Shown: piece by piece, positions 22,517-31,201 of the stretch | Layout: every line of letters starts with the position of its first letter | Position numbering within the stretch: the first letter of the stretch is position 1 | Assembly: GCA_036747295.1 (NCBI GenBank) | Contig: DAIOCN010000017.1 | Location: forward strand, 1 to 54,218 | From: UBA4736 sp002404015 | GTDB lineage: Bacteria > Chloroflexota > Dormibacteria > Dormibacterales > Dormibacteraceae | Reading direction: 5' to 3' | DNA length: 54,218 nucleotides | The notes under the pieces: generated by a model | Told to the model about the DNA's origin: nothing | Databases searched by the model: none | Seen by the model: only the letters and a program-made list of their open reading frames with translations | Program-made: the position numbers and the translations under genes

Positions 22517-23897
22517 GCCGGCGGCCGGCCTGGCCGTCGACTGGCCGCGACTGCGCGCCTGGCCGCACTGGGAGCGGGTGGGACTGGGTCTGGTCGTCCT
22601 GACCGCGCTCCTTCTGCGCCTGCACGACTACACCTTGGCTCCGGCCTTCACCGACAACGCCGACGAGCTTCAGTTCACCTGGGCCGGGCTGAACCTGATC
22701 GTGCACGGCGACCCCTACACCTGGTCCTACTTCGCCGGCTACGCGAGCTACACCAACTTCTCCGATTTCGGCACCAACTACCCGCTGGTCCACCACTGGA
22801 TGGATCATCCGCCGCTGTTCGCCTACCTGATGGGTGGCTGGGTCTGGCTGCTGGGCGACCGCGAGATGGCTCAGGTCACGCCGGAGCAGGTACGCGTCAT
22901 CCCGGTCCTGCTCAGCACGCTGAGCGTCCTGCTCGTCCACCGGCTGGGCCGGCGCTTCCTTGCCGTGCCGGCCGCGCTGGCCGGGGCGGCGCTCCTGGCC
23001 ACGGCCCCAGGGGCGGTCCTGCTGGGCCGGGAGGCGGAGCCGGAGGCGCTCCAGGCGGTTCTGCTGCTGGGTGCGCTGCTCCTCACCGTCCGGGCCCTGG
23101 ACGGGGAGGCCGGCCGCTGGACCGTGGCCGGGCTGCTGCTCTGCTGCCTGGCCGCACCCCTTGCCAAGGTGCCCGGGGTTGCGGTGGGCGGTATCTGCGC
23201 GGCCATCCTCTTCACGGGCCGGCGCTGGTCGCTTGCGGCCGCCTGCCTGGGGGCTGCCGCCGCGGCTCTGCTCCTCTTCGCGCTGTACGGGCGGCTGATC
23301 GACTGGGCGCTCTTCGCTCGCATCTTCCAGGCCCAGACCCACAACCGGCTCGGGATCATGGGCGCGTTCGACTTCATAGCCCAGCCCACCGGCGTCAACC
23401 GCCGCCTGCGGGATGGCTGGTGGCTGCTGGGCTGGATCGGCCTGGCGCTCTGGACGGCCGTCCGGGAGGGCCGCCGCGACCTGTTCCTGGTCTGGCCGGT
23501 GGCTGCCTACGCCCTGACGATGCTCGTCATGGCCGGCGAGCGCCAGATCGAGCAGTACGGCTGGTACAAGTGGATCATCTACCCGGAGGTGTACCTGGCC
23601 GCCGGCTTTCTGGCCTGGCAGGCGGTCAGCCGACCGGCACCCGGCCGGCTGGCGCTGCTGCTCGCGCTGGGCGGCGCCACGGCCGTGAACTGGCTGGCTC
23701 CCTCTGGACCGAACCCCTTCCTGGTCTCGGCCGTCCTCCTGGTGGTGCTGGCGCCGGCGCTGCTGCTGGCCTGGCGGCCCTTCGACGATCGGCTGCGCAC
23801 GTGGGCGGTCCGGGTGGCGGTCGCCGCCTTCGCCCTCATGCTGCTCGGCAACCTGCTGGAGTCGATCTACCTGGCCGGCATCTTCACGCGGCTCTAG
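22485..23897 (+). CDS. ArnT/PMT_2-like membrane glycosyltransferase, 470 aa
   Basis: The N-terminal cytoplasmic stretch is followed by a membrane helix and the periplasmic motif 'FTDNADELQFTWAGLNLIVHG', where acidic residues sit as in PMT_2/ArnT enzymes, then 'HHWMDHPPLFAYLMG' matching the family's D-H-P-P-L. About ten membrane helices follow. It probably transfers a sugar from a polyprenyl-phosphate donor outside the membrane. The ATG overlaps the preceding gene by 32 nt. Acceptor and sugar are unknown; the clustering with PMT suggests a shared cell-surface glycosylation system. Confidence 0.85.
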   Translation: MALTPSTESAEPAAGLAVDWPRLRAWPHWERVGLGLVVLTALLLRLHDYTLAPAFTDNADELQFTWAGLNLIVHGDPYTWSYFAGYASYTNFSDFGTNYPLVHHWMDHPPLFAYLMGGWVWLLGDREMAQVTPEQVRVIPVLLSTLSVLLVHRLGRRFLAVPAALAGAALLATAPGAVLLGREAEPEALQAVLLLGALLLTVRALDGEAGRWTVAGLLLCCLAAPLAKVPGVAVGGICAAILFTGRRWSLAAACLGAAAAALLLFALYGRLIDWALFARIFQAQTHNRLGIMGAFDFIAQPTGVNRRLRDGWWLLGWIGLALWTAVREGRRDLFLVWPVAAYALTMLVMAGERQIEQYGWYKWIIYPEVYLAAGFLAWQAVSRPAPGRLALLLALGGATAVNWLAPSGPNPFLVSAVLLVVLAPALLLAWRPFDDRLRTWAVRVAVAAFALMLLGNLLESIYLAGIFTRL

Positions 23898-23925
23898 TCA
23901 AAGATCGCCGCGAACGGCCGCAGGC

Positions 23926-24444
23926 TCAGCCGGCCTGTTCCTCCGCCACGCCCAGCCGGCGGGCCATCCGCCTCAGCTCGCGGTCGGTGCGATCGAGCCG
24001 CTGGAGGATCTGGAGCAGCACCTCGTCCTGAACCTCCAGGTGCGTCATCAGCATCTTCAGCTCGTCCTCCGACTTCACGTCCACCTCGTAGTCGTGCTGG
24101 GCGCGCAGGCGGTCGCGGTCGGCCAGCCGGTTGAGAGCCATGAGAGTGATCGAGACCCAGAGCGCGGCCTCCAGGCTGAGAGCCAGGTTGAGCAGCTGGA
24201 ACGGGTAGGGGTCCCAGTGGTTGGTGAACGACAGGATGTTCAGGACCAGCCAGACCACCGTCAGAGCGGCCTGCATGACGATGAACGTCCAGGACCCGAT
24301 CAGGCGCGCGAAGTCCTCGGCCATCCGCTGCGCGGCGCCCATCTTCCGGTCCGCCTCGCGGTTCAGGTCGTGCACGGGCGGATGGTCGTGCTGGTGGCGC
24401 ACCAGCGTCCGAGCGATGTCCTCGATCTCTCTCCCAACCGACAT
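23926..24444 (-). CDS. DUF1003 family membrane protein, 172 aa
   Basis: The central 'WTFIVMQAALTVVWLVLNIL', the 'WDPYPFQLLNLALSLEAALW' segment and 'MALNRLADRDRLRAQHDYEV' match the DUF1003 pattern: two membrane helices around a W-D-P-Y-P-F loop, then an Asn-Arg and R-D-R tail. A C-terminal coiled-coil region follows. The function is unknown. It is a single leftward gene convergent with the glycosyltransferase operon. Confidence 0.88.
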   Translation of the reverse strand: MSVGREIEDIARTLVRHQHDHPPVHDLNREADRKMGAAQRMAEDFARLIGSWTFIVMQAALTVVWLVLNILSFTNHWDPYPFQLLNLALSLEAALWVSITLMALNRLADRDRLRAQHDYEVDVKSEDELKMLMTHLEVQDEVLLQILQRLDRTDRELRRMARRLGVAEEQAG

Positions 24445-24501
24445 TGCGCATAGCTTCGCTCAAAAGTGGGCCGGGTGGCTACGAAAGGTAAGCCTGGAAA
24501 A

Positions 24502-25719
24502 TCAGGCGAGGCGGCTTTCGACCCAGGCCGCGGCTCCCAGCAGGCGCCGATCCGCGCCCGGCTGGGCTGCCAGCTGGAGGCCCAGGGGCAGTCCGGCTGG
24601 GCCCCGCCCCGCCGGCAGGCTGATCGCCGGGGCTCCGACCAGGGTCCAGCGTGTGCACAGCCGGGGATCGCCCGTCGTCTCCAGAGGCGGCGCCTCGCCC
24701 AGGGTCGGCAGGGTCAGGATCGCGTCGTAGCCGGCGGCCCATTCCGCGAAGCGCTCGATGAGCGCCGCCCGTTCCGCGAGCGCCGCCTGGTACTCGGCCC
24801 CCGAGATGCCGGCACCCTCCTCGAGGAGGTCGCGCAGGCGGCGGCTGACGAGCTCGGGCGCCCGCTCGACCTCCGGGCCGAGGCCTCGCTGGGCCTCCAC
24901 CGCCATGATCGTGCGGTGCACGCCGATCGCCTCCTCGAAGCCGCGCGGCAGGGGCGGCCGGGCAACCGGCCCGAGCGCGGCGACCGCGGTCTCGAAGCGC
25001 TCGCGGGCGGCCGGCTGGCACTCTGACCACTCGCTGGTCATCGCGACCGCGAGGCGGGGCCGCTCCAGGACCTCCGGGCTGAGGTCCGCCGCCGCCAGCA
25101 CGGAGCACAGAGTCGCTGCCTCCGCGACGGAGGCCGCGAAGCCGCCGACCTGGTCGAGGGTCGGGCTGAAGCTCATGATCCCGTTGCTGGGGATGAGCCC
25201 GGCCGAGGGCTTGAAGCCGACCACCCCGCAGAACGCGGCCGGCCGGATCACGGAGCCGTTGGTTTGCGTGCCGACAGCCAGCGCGAGCATCCCGGCGGCC
25301 ACGGCGGCGGCCGATCCCATCGAGGAGCCGCCCGGCGTGCGCGTGGGGTCCCAGGGGTTGCGGGTGGGGCCGGGCGTGAAGTAGGCCAGCTCGGCGGTCA
25401 CCGTCTTACCGACCACGACCGCGCCCGCCTGCTCGAGCCGGTCGACCACGGTTGCCGAGCGCGCGGGCACGCGGCCCCTGTACAGCCGCGAGCCGTTCTC
25501 GGTCGGGATCCCAGCGGTGTCGATGATGTCCTTGACGCCGACTGGGACTCCGTGGAGCGGGCCGGGCGGGGCTGTCCGAGCCAGCCGGCGCGCGCGCTCG
25601 ACGTCGAGCCAGGCGAAGGCCTGGACCTCGGGCTCGCGCTCCTCGATCCGGGCCAGCGCCAGCTCCAGCACCGGACCATGTTGACAGCGCTGACGGCATT
25701 GGCTGGAATTGGCGACCAT
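24502..25719 (-). CDS. Amidase-signature family hydrolase, about 405 aa
   Basis: It hydrolyses amides with a Ser-cis-Ser-Lys triad. The lysine is in 'GVPVGVKDIIDTAG', and the serines are in 'TPGGSSMGSAAAVAAG' and the 'TQTNGSVIRPAAFCG' stretch. The C-terminus carries 'APAISLPAGRGPAGLPLGLQL'. The second Gly of the canonical G-G-S-S-G-G is Met here, and the N-terminus is short. The start is uncertain: ATG 25719 or GTG 25671; the frame further upstream to 25890 looks non-coding. The substrate is unknown, and it is not GatA, since no gatB/gatC partners are near. Confidence 0.85.
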   Translation of the reverse strand: MVANSSQCRQRCQHGPVLELALARIEEREPEVQAFAWLDVERARRLARTAPPGPLHGVPVGVKDIIDTAGIPTENGSRLYRGRVPARSATVVDRLEQAGAVVVGKTVTAELAYFTPGPTRNPWDPTRTPGGSSMGSAAAVAAGMLALAVGTQTNGSVIRPAAFCGVVGFKPSAGLIPSNGIMSFSPTLDQVGGFAASVAEAATLCSVLAAADLSPEVLERPRLAVAMTSEWSECQPAARERFETAVAALGPVARPPLPRGFEEAIGVHRTIMAVEAQRGLGPEVERAPELVSRRLRDLLEEGAGISGAEYQAALAERAALIERFAEWAAGYDAILTLPTLGEAPPLETTGDPRLCTRWTLVGAPAISLPAGRGPAGLPLGLQLAAQPGADRRLLGAAAWVESRLA

Positions 25720-25804
25720 CGCCGCCGACCGGGTCTTCGGATTCGGGCTGCGAACCCCTGAGGGCTGGCAGCGGGCCACGTAGGTCGGGCGTCGTGAGGC
25801 CGGG

Positions 25805-28800
25805 CTACTTGTAGTCGTGAGAGTGCGATGACTCCTTGGCGGCGCCGTCGAGAGCCGCGATCGCGGTGGCCAGCACCGACCAGACTCCATCCAGGCTCTG
25901 GACCACGCCGTCGATCACTAGGATCGGGGCGGCCGCCTGGCGTCGGAAGCGCTCGTAGACGTCGGCCTTGATCGTCACGTTGACGTGGCCGTGCTCGTCC
26001 TCGAGGGTGAAGAATCGGATCCGATTGGCCGTCATCGGCGCCTGGCGGGTGATCACGAGGCCGCCCACCCTGACCTGGCGGCCGGCCGGCAGCTTCTGGG
26101 CCGCCGTGCTCACGACCACGCCCAGCCTGTCCAGGCGCTCCCTGTGGAAGTGGATCTCGTGCTTGCCGGTCGAGAGGTCCGAGATCCGATACTCGAGCCG
26201 GGTCCGCTCGCGTTCCGTCAGCTCGGGCAGGCTCGGAGCCTCGGCGGGCAGGGCCATCGCCGACTGCGCGTCCAGCTTGCGGCGCAGCCCGTGTCCGTCC
26301 CAGCGCTCCTGCCAGCTCCAGAGCAGCTCGCGGCGGACCTCGCCGAGGCTGTCGAAGCCGCCCACCATCACAAGGTTGCGGACGGCGCGGGGGTTGAGGG
26401 GGGCGCCGCGCAGGCGGTCGAGGAAGTCGTCGCAGGATCGGTAGTGGCCGGCCCGCTCGCGCTCGGCGACGATCGCCAGGCGGCCCGGCTCGCCAAGGTC
26501 GCGCACGTAGTTGAAGCCGACGCGGAAGCGGTTGGCGTGCTCGGGCAGGCAGCGTTCGGCGGACATGTTGACGTCCACGGGCAGCACCTCCACGCCATGC
26601 CGCTTGGCGTCCTCGACCAGGACGCTGGGGTGGTAGAAGCCCATCGGCTGGTTGTTCAGCAGGCCGCAGGTGAAGTGGGCCGGCCAGTTCAGCTTGAGCC
26701 AGGCCGTCTCGTACGCGGTGCGGGCGAAGGCGGCGGCGTGGGAGCGGCAGAAGCCGAAGGCGGCGAAGCCCTCCACCGCTGAGAAGAGCTGCTCGGCGAC
26801 CTCCAGCGAGACGTCATTGGCGAGGCAGCCCTGCAGGAACCCGTCCTTCAGCGAGGACATCTCGACGCGGTTCAAGTGGCGCGTCATCGCGCGCCGGAAA
26901 CCATCCGACTCCGACGGCGTCATGCCCGCCACCTGCATGGCGATCTCGATGATCTGCTCCTGGTAGAGGATCACGCCCTGGGTGTCGCGCAGGATCGGCT
27001 CCAGCAGGGGGTGGGCGTAGGTGACGGCCTCGCGGCCCTGCTTGCGCCGGATGTAGGGGTGGACCGCGTTGCCCTGGATCGGACCGGGGCGGATGATCGC
27101 GACCTCCACGACCAGGTCGTTGAAGGTCTTGGGGCGGGTGCGGGGCAGCGTCATCATCTGGGCCCGCGACTCGATCTGGAAGACGCCGATGGTGTCCGCG
27201 GCGGTGCACATGGCGAAGACCTCGGGGTCGTCCAGGGGCAGGGCGTCCAGGTCGGGGCGGCTGCCGGTCTCCTTCTCGATCAGCCCTAGCGTCTCCGCCA
27301 CCACCGAGAGCGTGCGCAGGCCGAGCATGTCCATCTTGATCAGGCCCAGGTCCTCGACGTCGTTCTTGTCGAACTGGACGACGACCCGGCCCGGCATGGT
27401 GGCCGGCTCCACCGGGACGATGTCCACCAGCGGCTCACCCGTCACGAGCATGCCTCCCACGTGGATGGAGAGGTGGCGGGGAAAGCCCTGGATCTCGCGG
27501 CAGAGGTACAGGAACTGCTTCCAGGCTCTTGAGTTGACGCGGTCGCGGGGGACGTTGGCGAACTCGACGGAGGCGTCGATGTCCTCCTCGAACCAGCGGT
27601 CCACCGACTTGGCGAGCCGGTCCAGGAGGTCAGGCGGGAAGCCCAGCGCCTTGCCGACCTGGCGGATCGCCATCTTGGGCCGGAACGTGACGACGTTGCA
27701 GACCATGCCGGTCCGCTCCCAGCCGTACTTGTCGTAGATGTACTGGATCACCTGCTCGCGGTGCTCGGTCGAGAAGTCGATGTCGATGTCGGGGGTGCTG
27801 GTCATCTCCTCGTGCAGGAAGCGCTCGAAGAGGAGGTTGTGCTCGATTGGGTCCACCCGGGTGATGCCCAGCACGTAGGCCACGATCGAGTCGGCCGCCG
27901 AGCCGCGGCCCTGGCCGGGCACGCCGTTCTCCTTCGCGAAGCGCATCAGGTCCCAGTTGATGAGGAAGAACTCGGCCAGCCCGGTCTTCTGGATCACGTC
28001 CAGCTCGCGCTGGAGGCGGCTGGCGACGGCCGGGGTGATGGGGTGGTAGCGGCCCCGGGCGCCCTGCTGGCAGAGCTGGTAGAGAAAGCTGAAGGGCGTC
28101 TCGCCGTCGGGGACCGGGTAGCCGGGGAAGCGGACGCCTCGGAAGTCGAGCTGGAACTCGCACTGCTGGGTCAGCTGCCAGGGGGTGTCCAGGGCCTCCG
28201 GGCAGTCCCTGAACAGTGCGCGCATCTGCTGCTCGCCCTTCAGGTGGCGCTCGGCGTTGGGGAAGAGGTGGGCGCGCGCCCCCTCCAGCGTGGCCCGGCG
28301 GCGAATGGCGTTCAGGACGTCGTGGAGGGGGCGGCGCTGGGGGACGTGGTGGCGGACGTCGTTGGTGGCCACCAGGCCCGCGCCGCAGCGGCGGGCCAGG
28401 GCGATGCGGCCCTGCATCAGCCAGCGGTCCTCCGGGCGGAGGTGGTTGTGCAGCTCGCTGAAGACGTCGGCGACGCCCACCGCTTCCTGGAGCTCGCGCA
28501 GGCGCCTCTCATCGTCGGTGGCGGTGAGGCAGAAGAGGTCGCCGGCGTGGGCAGCCAGGGTGGGCAGGTCGGAGCGGGCCTCGCCCTTGGGCTGGTCGCG
28601 GTGGGCGAGGCTCAGCAGGCGGCAGAGGTTGGAGTAGCCGCGCAGCGTCCTGGCCAGGAGGACCACGTCCTCGCCGGCGATCTCGAGGCTGGCGCCGATG
28701 ACCGGACGGACGCCCAGCCGGCGGCAGGCCTGCATGAAGCGGACGGCGCCGTAGACGCCGCCGGTGTCGGTGATGGCGACCGCGGGCAGATCCAGCGCGG

Positions 28801-28897
28801 CGGCCCGGATGGCCAGCTCCTGGGGGTGGGAGGCGCCATCCAGAAAGGAGAAGTTGGAGTGCGCGTGCAGTTCTACATAGGGGGCGCCGGGGCTCAT
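25805..28897 (-). CDS. dnaE2: Error-prone DNA polymerase DnaE2, 1030 aa
   Basis: This C-family polymerase performs mutagenic translesion synthesis with ImuA and ImuB. An N-terminal PHP domain ('YVELHAHSNFSFLDGA', residues 7-22) is followed by the polymerase core with catalytic 'PDIDIDF' (Asp370, 372, 374), 'GRGSAADSIVAYVLGI', fingers, helix-hairpin-helix and a C-terminal OB fold. Length (1030) and the lack of a long C-terminal extension fit DnaE2 rather than DnaE1. The ATG directly follows the DUF6504 stop. It is the last gene of the SOS mutasome operon that starts at 31060. Confidence 0.96.
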   Translation of the reverse strand: MSPGAPYVELHAHSNFSFLDGASHPQELAIRAAALDLPAVAITDTGGVYGAVRFMQACRRLGVRPVIGASLEIAGEDVVLLARTLRGYSNLCRLLSLAHRDQPKGEARSDLPTLAAHAGDLFCLTATDDERRLRELQEAVGVADVFSELHNHLRPEDRWLMQGRIALARRCGAGLVATNDVRHHVPQRRPLHDVLNAIRRRATLEGARAHLFPNAERHLKGEQQMRALFRDCPEALDTPWQLTQQCEFQLDFRGVRFPGYPVPDGETPFSFLYQLCQQGARGRYHPITPAVASRLQRELDVIQKTGLAEFFLINWDLMRFAKENGVPGQGRGSAADSIVAYVLGITRVDPIEHNLLFERFLHEEMTSTPDIDIDFSTEHREQVIQYIYDKYGWERTGMVCNVVTFRPKMAIRQVGKALGFPPDLLDRLAKSVDRWFEEDIDASVEFANVPRDRVNSRAWKQFLYLCREIQGFPRHLSIHVGGMLVTGEPLVDIVPVEPATMPGRVVVQFDKNDVEDLGLIKMDMLGLRTLSVVAETLGLIEKETGSRPDLDALPLDDPEVFAMCTAADTIGVFQIESRAQMMTLPRTRPKTFNDLVVEVAIIRPGPIQGNAVHPYIRRKQGREAVTYAHPLLEPILRDTQGVILYQEQIIEIAMQVAGMTPSESDGFRRAMTRHLNRVEMSSLKDGFLQGCLANDVSLEVAEQLFSAVEGFAAFGFCRSHAAAFARTAYETAWLKLNWPAHFTCGLLNNQPMGFYHPSVLVEDAKRHGVEVLPVDVNMSAERCLPEHANRFRVGFNYVRDLGEPGRLAIVAERERAGHYRSCDDFLDRLRGAPLNPRAVRNLVMVGGFDSLGEVRRELLWSWQERWDGHGLRRKLDAQSAMALPAEAPSLPELTERERTRLEYRISDLSTGKHEIHFHRERLDRLGVVVSTAAQKLPAGRQVRVGGLVITRQAPMTANRIRFFTLEDEHGHVNVTIKADVYERFRRQAAAPILVIDGVVQSLDGVWSVLATAIAALDGAAKESSHSHDYK

Positions 28898-29149
28898 CTA
28901 GTCATAGACGCGTTCGACGAACCAGGTGCCCTCGGCGCGGTCCTGGTAGAGCTCGCAGAGGAGGCGGCCGCTCAGCAGGACTTTCCAGTAGTCGCGGTCG
29001 ACGGGGTGGTCCCACCAGTCCAGCTCCGCCCGCCAGTGGGAGACGGGCTCGACCTCGCCGACCAGGGGCCCGCCGCGCAGGTAGGCAGGGCTGCCTTCGT
29101 TGTTGAGGCGCACCTCGACCTGCTGCGCCGGAATGACTAGGAAAGTCAC
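28898..29149 (-). CDS. DUF6504 mutasome-associated small protein, 83 aa
   Basis: It matches the small protein commonly found between imuB and dnaE2: 'VEVRLNNEGSPAYLRGG', 'VSHWRAELDWWDHPVDRDYW' and the ending 'ELYQDRAEGTWFVERVYD'. The function is unknown; the context implies a role in or near the mutasome. GTG 29149 is chosen because the frame upstream lies over imuB and a G7/C6 hairpin (29154-29170). No ribosome site is visible. It abuts dnaE2 with no gap (TAG then ATG). Confidence 0.8.
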   Translation of the reverse strand: MTFLVIPAQQVEVRLNNEGSPAYLRGGPLVGEVEPVSHWRAELDWWDHPVDRDYWKVLLSGRLLCELYQDRAEGTWFVERVYD

Positions 29150-29183
29150 TGACTGGGGGGGCACCCCCCTGGAGCCCCAATCC

Positions 29184-30317
29184 TCACCTCGGCACCCAGG
29201 TGTAGCGCTGGTCGGGAAGCGGGGAGCTCGGGAGGGCCGGGACCGGGTGCACCGCCACCGCTTCGCCATAGCGATCCTGCAGGCGCTCGAGGGCCGCGTC
29301 CACCTCCTCCCTGGAGCCGTCGCCACCCGCCCACAGGCGCAGCTGGCGGAGGCCGGCGCCCTCCAGGAGTGGCAGCTCGAGAGCGATCTCGGTGATCGGC
29401 GCCGCCGGCCGCCACTCGCGCAGCCAGGCGCCCGCCAGCCCGAACAGCTCGGCGGCGCTGGAGAGCGGGTGGCGGACCAGCGACTCCCTCGCCTCCGACC
29501 CCCTCTCCGTCACCAGGCGCAGGCGCAGGCGCTTGGCGCCCGCCCCCCGCAGGCCGAGCTCGGCGGCGAGGTCGCCGGCCAGGGCCTTGGCCACGAAGAG
29601 CAGCGCCTCCCGGTCCTCCACGGGGGGCTCGAACTGGCGGGAGGCGCGCGTGACTTCGGGCGGCCGCCAGGGCCGCAGGAGGTCGGGCTCATCGCCCCGC
29701 GCCATCAGGACGGCGCGGCGGCCGGCCGGCCCCAGCTGGCTCTCCAGGCGGCGCGGCCCGATCGCCGCCACCGCTTCCAGCGTGCGCAGGCCGAGCAGCT
29801 CCAGCCGGTCCTGCTGCTCGGGCGTCAGGAAGTCGAGCTCGGTGGCCGGGAGCGGGGCCAGGAAGGAACGGGCGTCGGTGACCTGGAGCAGCCGGCCGGG
29901 ACGGGCCCTGAGCGCGGCCAGACAGGCTGAGAAGGGGCCGGGCGCCAGGCCCAGGCAAGGCTCGAACTCGGCCGCCAGGCGCAGCCGGTCGCGCGCCTCC
30001 CGGATCGCCCGGCCAGGCTCGGGAACCCCATCCAGGTCGAGCCACGCCCGCCCGTCGAGGCGGACGTCCACCACCGGCGCCAGGTCGTAGAGGGCGGCCG
30101 CGAGACGCTCGCGCAGGCGCTGGGCCGCCTCGGGCAGGGGGTCCACGATCAGGGCGGCGGGGCACAGCGCCTCGGCCTGGGTGAGCGTCTGGCCGGGCTG
30201 AACCCCCAGCGCCACCGCCTCCGCCGAGGCGGTGAGGACGCGCTCCCCGTAGGCGCCCACGACCACCGGCAGGCCATACGTCTCCGGCCGCACGGCCAGC
30301 TCCAGGTGGGGGATCAG
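29184..30317 (-). CDS. imuB: ImuB, catalytically inactive Y-family polymerase homologue
   Basis: It is the hub protein of the ImuA-ImuB-DnaE2 mutasome. The Y-family fold shows 'GLPVVVGAYGERVLTASAEA', 'GVQPGQTLTQAEALCP' and 'WLDLDG', with catalytic acidic residues not conserved as in active Pol IV. A little-finger region follows, ending 'LPDQRYTWVPR'. The usual annotation would start at GTG 30293. However the in-frame codons before it read 'LIPHLELAV', a conserved ImuB N-terminus, so I extend to CTG 30317, which overlaps the imuA stop (CTGA); ATT 30335 is another option. Confidence 0.85.
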   Translation of the reverse strand: MIPHLELAVRPETYGLPVVVGAYGERVLTASAEAVALGVQPGQTLTQAEALCPAALIVDPLPEAAQRLRERLAAALYDLAPVVDVRLDGRAWLDLDGVPEPGRAIREARDRLRLAAEFEPCLGLAPGPFSACLAALRARPGRLLQVTDARSFLAPLPATELDFLTPEQQDRLELLGLRTLEAVAAIGPRRLESQLGPAGRRAVLMARGDEPDLLRPWRPPEVTRASRQFEPPVEDREALLFVAKALAGDLAAELGLRGAGAKRLRLRLVTERGSEARESLVRHPLSSAAELFGLAGAWLREWRPAAPITEIALELPLLEGAGLRQLRLWAGGDGSREEVDAALERLQDRYGEAVAVHPVPALPSSPLPDQRYTWVPR

Positions 30318-31060
30318 ACCGCAGCAGACGCGAATTGCAGGACCTCCTCGGGTAAGACCTCGGCGACCCAGGCCAACGGCCGGATGGCGCCCAGCGGGTA
30401 GCCCACCTCCAGCTCGGCGACGCCGCCAGGGGCGGCCACCTTGTTCTTGGCGCAGAGCGCCCGGGCGCGCAGGCCGACCAGCTCATGGCGGTCCCATATC
30501 CAGCCCGTCCGAGCCAGGTCGAAGGTGAGGCTGGAGGCGTAGGCGAGGGCGCGGTCGGGCGCCTCGGCCACGACGGCCAGGACACAGCCCGAGCGGGCGG
30601 CGGCCGACTCCATGGGGGCCAGCGCCGGCTCGGGCAGGTTGCCCAACACCAACAGGAACCCGGCGCCCGCCCGGGCCAGGGCGACGGCGGCCTCGCCGCC
30701 GGCGTCGGGGCTGGGCGGCCGGACGACCGTCAGCGGCTCCAGCTCGGCACCCAGGGCCGCCAGCGTCCAGGCGTCGAAGCCGCCTCTCACATCCACGACC
30801 ACCGCGTGCGCAAACTCTCGGGTGGCCTGGGCGAGCAAGGTCAGGCCGAGGCTCAGCTTGCCCGAGCTGGGACCGCCCGAGAGCACGCAGACCCGGCCCC
30901 GGGGCAGGCCCCCGATCCCGCTCAGGCGATCGAAGGCGGCGACGCCCGAGGGCCAGGGGCGGGGGCCCGGCAGCCGGTGAGCAGGCACGAGTGCCTGCTC
31001 ACCGAAGCGGACCTGGACCGCCTGGATGGCACGCTGAAGATCGACTCTTTGGCTCTGCAT
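30314..31060 (-). CDS. imuA: ImuA-like RecA-fold protein, 248 aa
   Basis: It is a RecA/SulA-like protein that precedes imuB in mutasome operons. An N-terminal helix region is followed by 'GGLPRGRVCVLSGGPSSGKL' with a Walker A (SGGPSSGKLSL), then 'VVVDVRGGFDAW' and 'FLLVLGNLPEP' as RecA-like strands. Sequence identity to canonical ImuA is not judged here; the assignment rests on fold and operon order. Its mRNA leader carries the SOS box and a hairpin presenting the ribosome site. It is the first gene of the leftward operon. Confidence 0.85.
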   Translation of the reverse strand: MQSQRVDLQRAIQAVQVRFGEQALVPAHRLPGPRPWPSGVAAFDRLSGIGGLPRGRVCVLSGGPSSGKLSLGLTLLAQATREFAHAVVVDVRGGFDAWTLAALGAELEPLTVVRPPSPDAGGEAAVALARAGAGFLLVLGNLPEPALAPMESAAARSGCVLAVVAEAPDRALAYASSLTFDLARTGWIWDRHELVGLRARALCAKNKVAAPGGVAELEVGYPLGAIRPLAWVAEVLPEEVLQFASAAV

Positions 31061-31086
31061 CTTTTTCGAAGGGCCTCCGAAAAAGA
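31060..31086 (-). promoter_or_regulatory. Hairpin presenting the imuA ribosome binding site
   Basis: In the mRNA, UCUUUUUCG pairs perfectly with CGAAAAAGA, whose last base is the A of the start AUG. The 9-nt loop GAGGCCCUU, with the G before it, exposes GGAGG. Linear spacing from GGAGG to AUG is 13 nt, too long for efficient initiation. Folding puts the site in the loop and the AUG at the stem base, so structure may tune translation. Confidence 0.6.
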
Positions 31087-31113
31087 CGCGGGGGCGGGAC
31101 TGGAGGCGGCTTC

Positions 31114-31142
31114 AGCCTATCGAACAAATGTTCGGCAGTCAA
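31114..31142 (-). promoter_or_regulatory. Promoter of the SOS mutasome operon
   Basis: TTGACT (31142-31137), a 17-nt spacer and TAGGCT (31119-31114) on the minus strand. The LexA palindrome lies inside the spacer, a repressor position that would block RNA polymerase. Confidence 0.65.
31121..31134. promoter_or_regulatory. LexA SOS box CGAAC-N4-GTTCG
   Basis: CGAACAAATGTTCG matches the Gram-positive/actinobacterial LexA consensus GAAC-N4-GTTC perfectly. It lies 61 nt upstream of imuA, within the promoter spacer. Confidence 0.88.
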
Positions 31143-31201
31143 GTTTTTCAGAGCCCGCTGCATAATCGCCGCGTTAAGGCATCCGACGCGGGGGAAGTGA
31201 G

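Noticed and set aside
22323..23342. Long leftward frame antisense to the two GT-C genes
   Set aside because: Composition rich in Gln, Gly and Arg mirrors the sense membrane genes; no motif or start signal.
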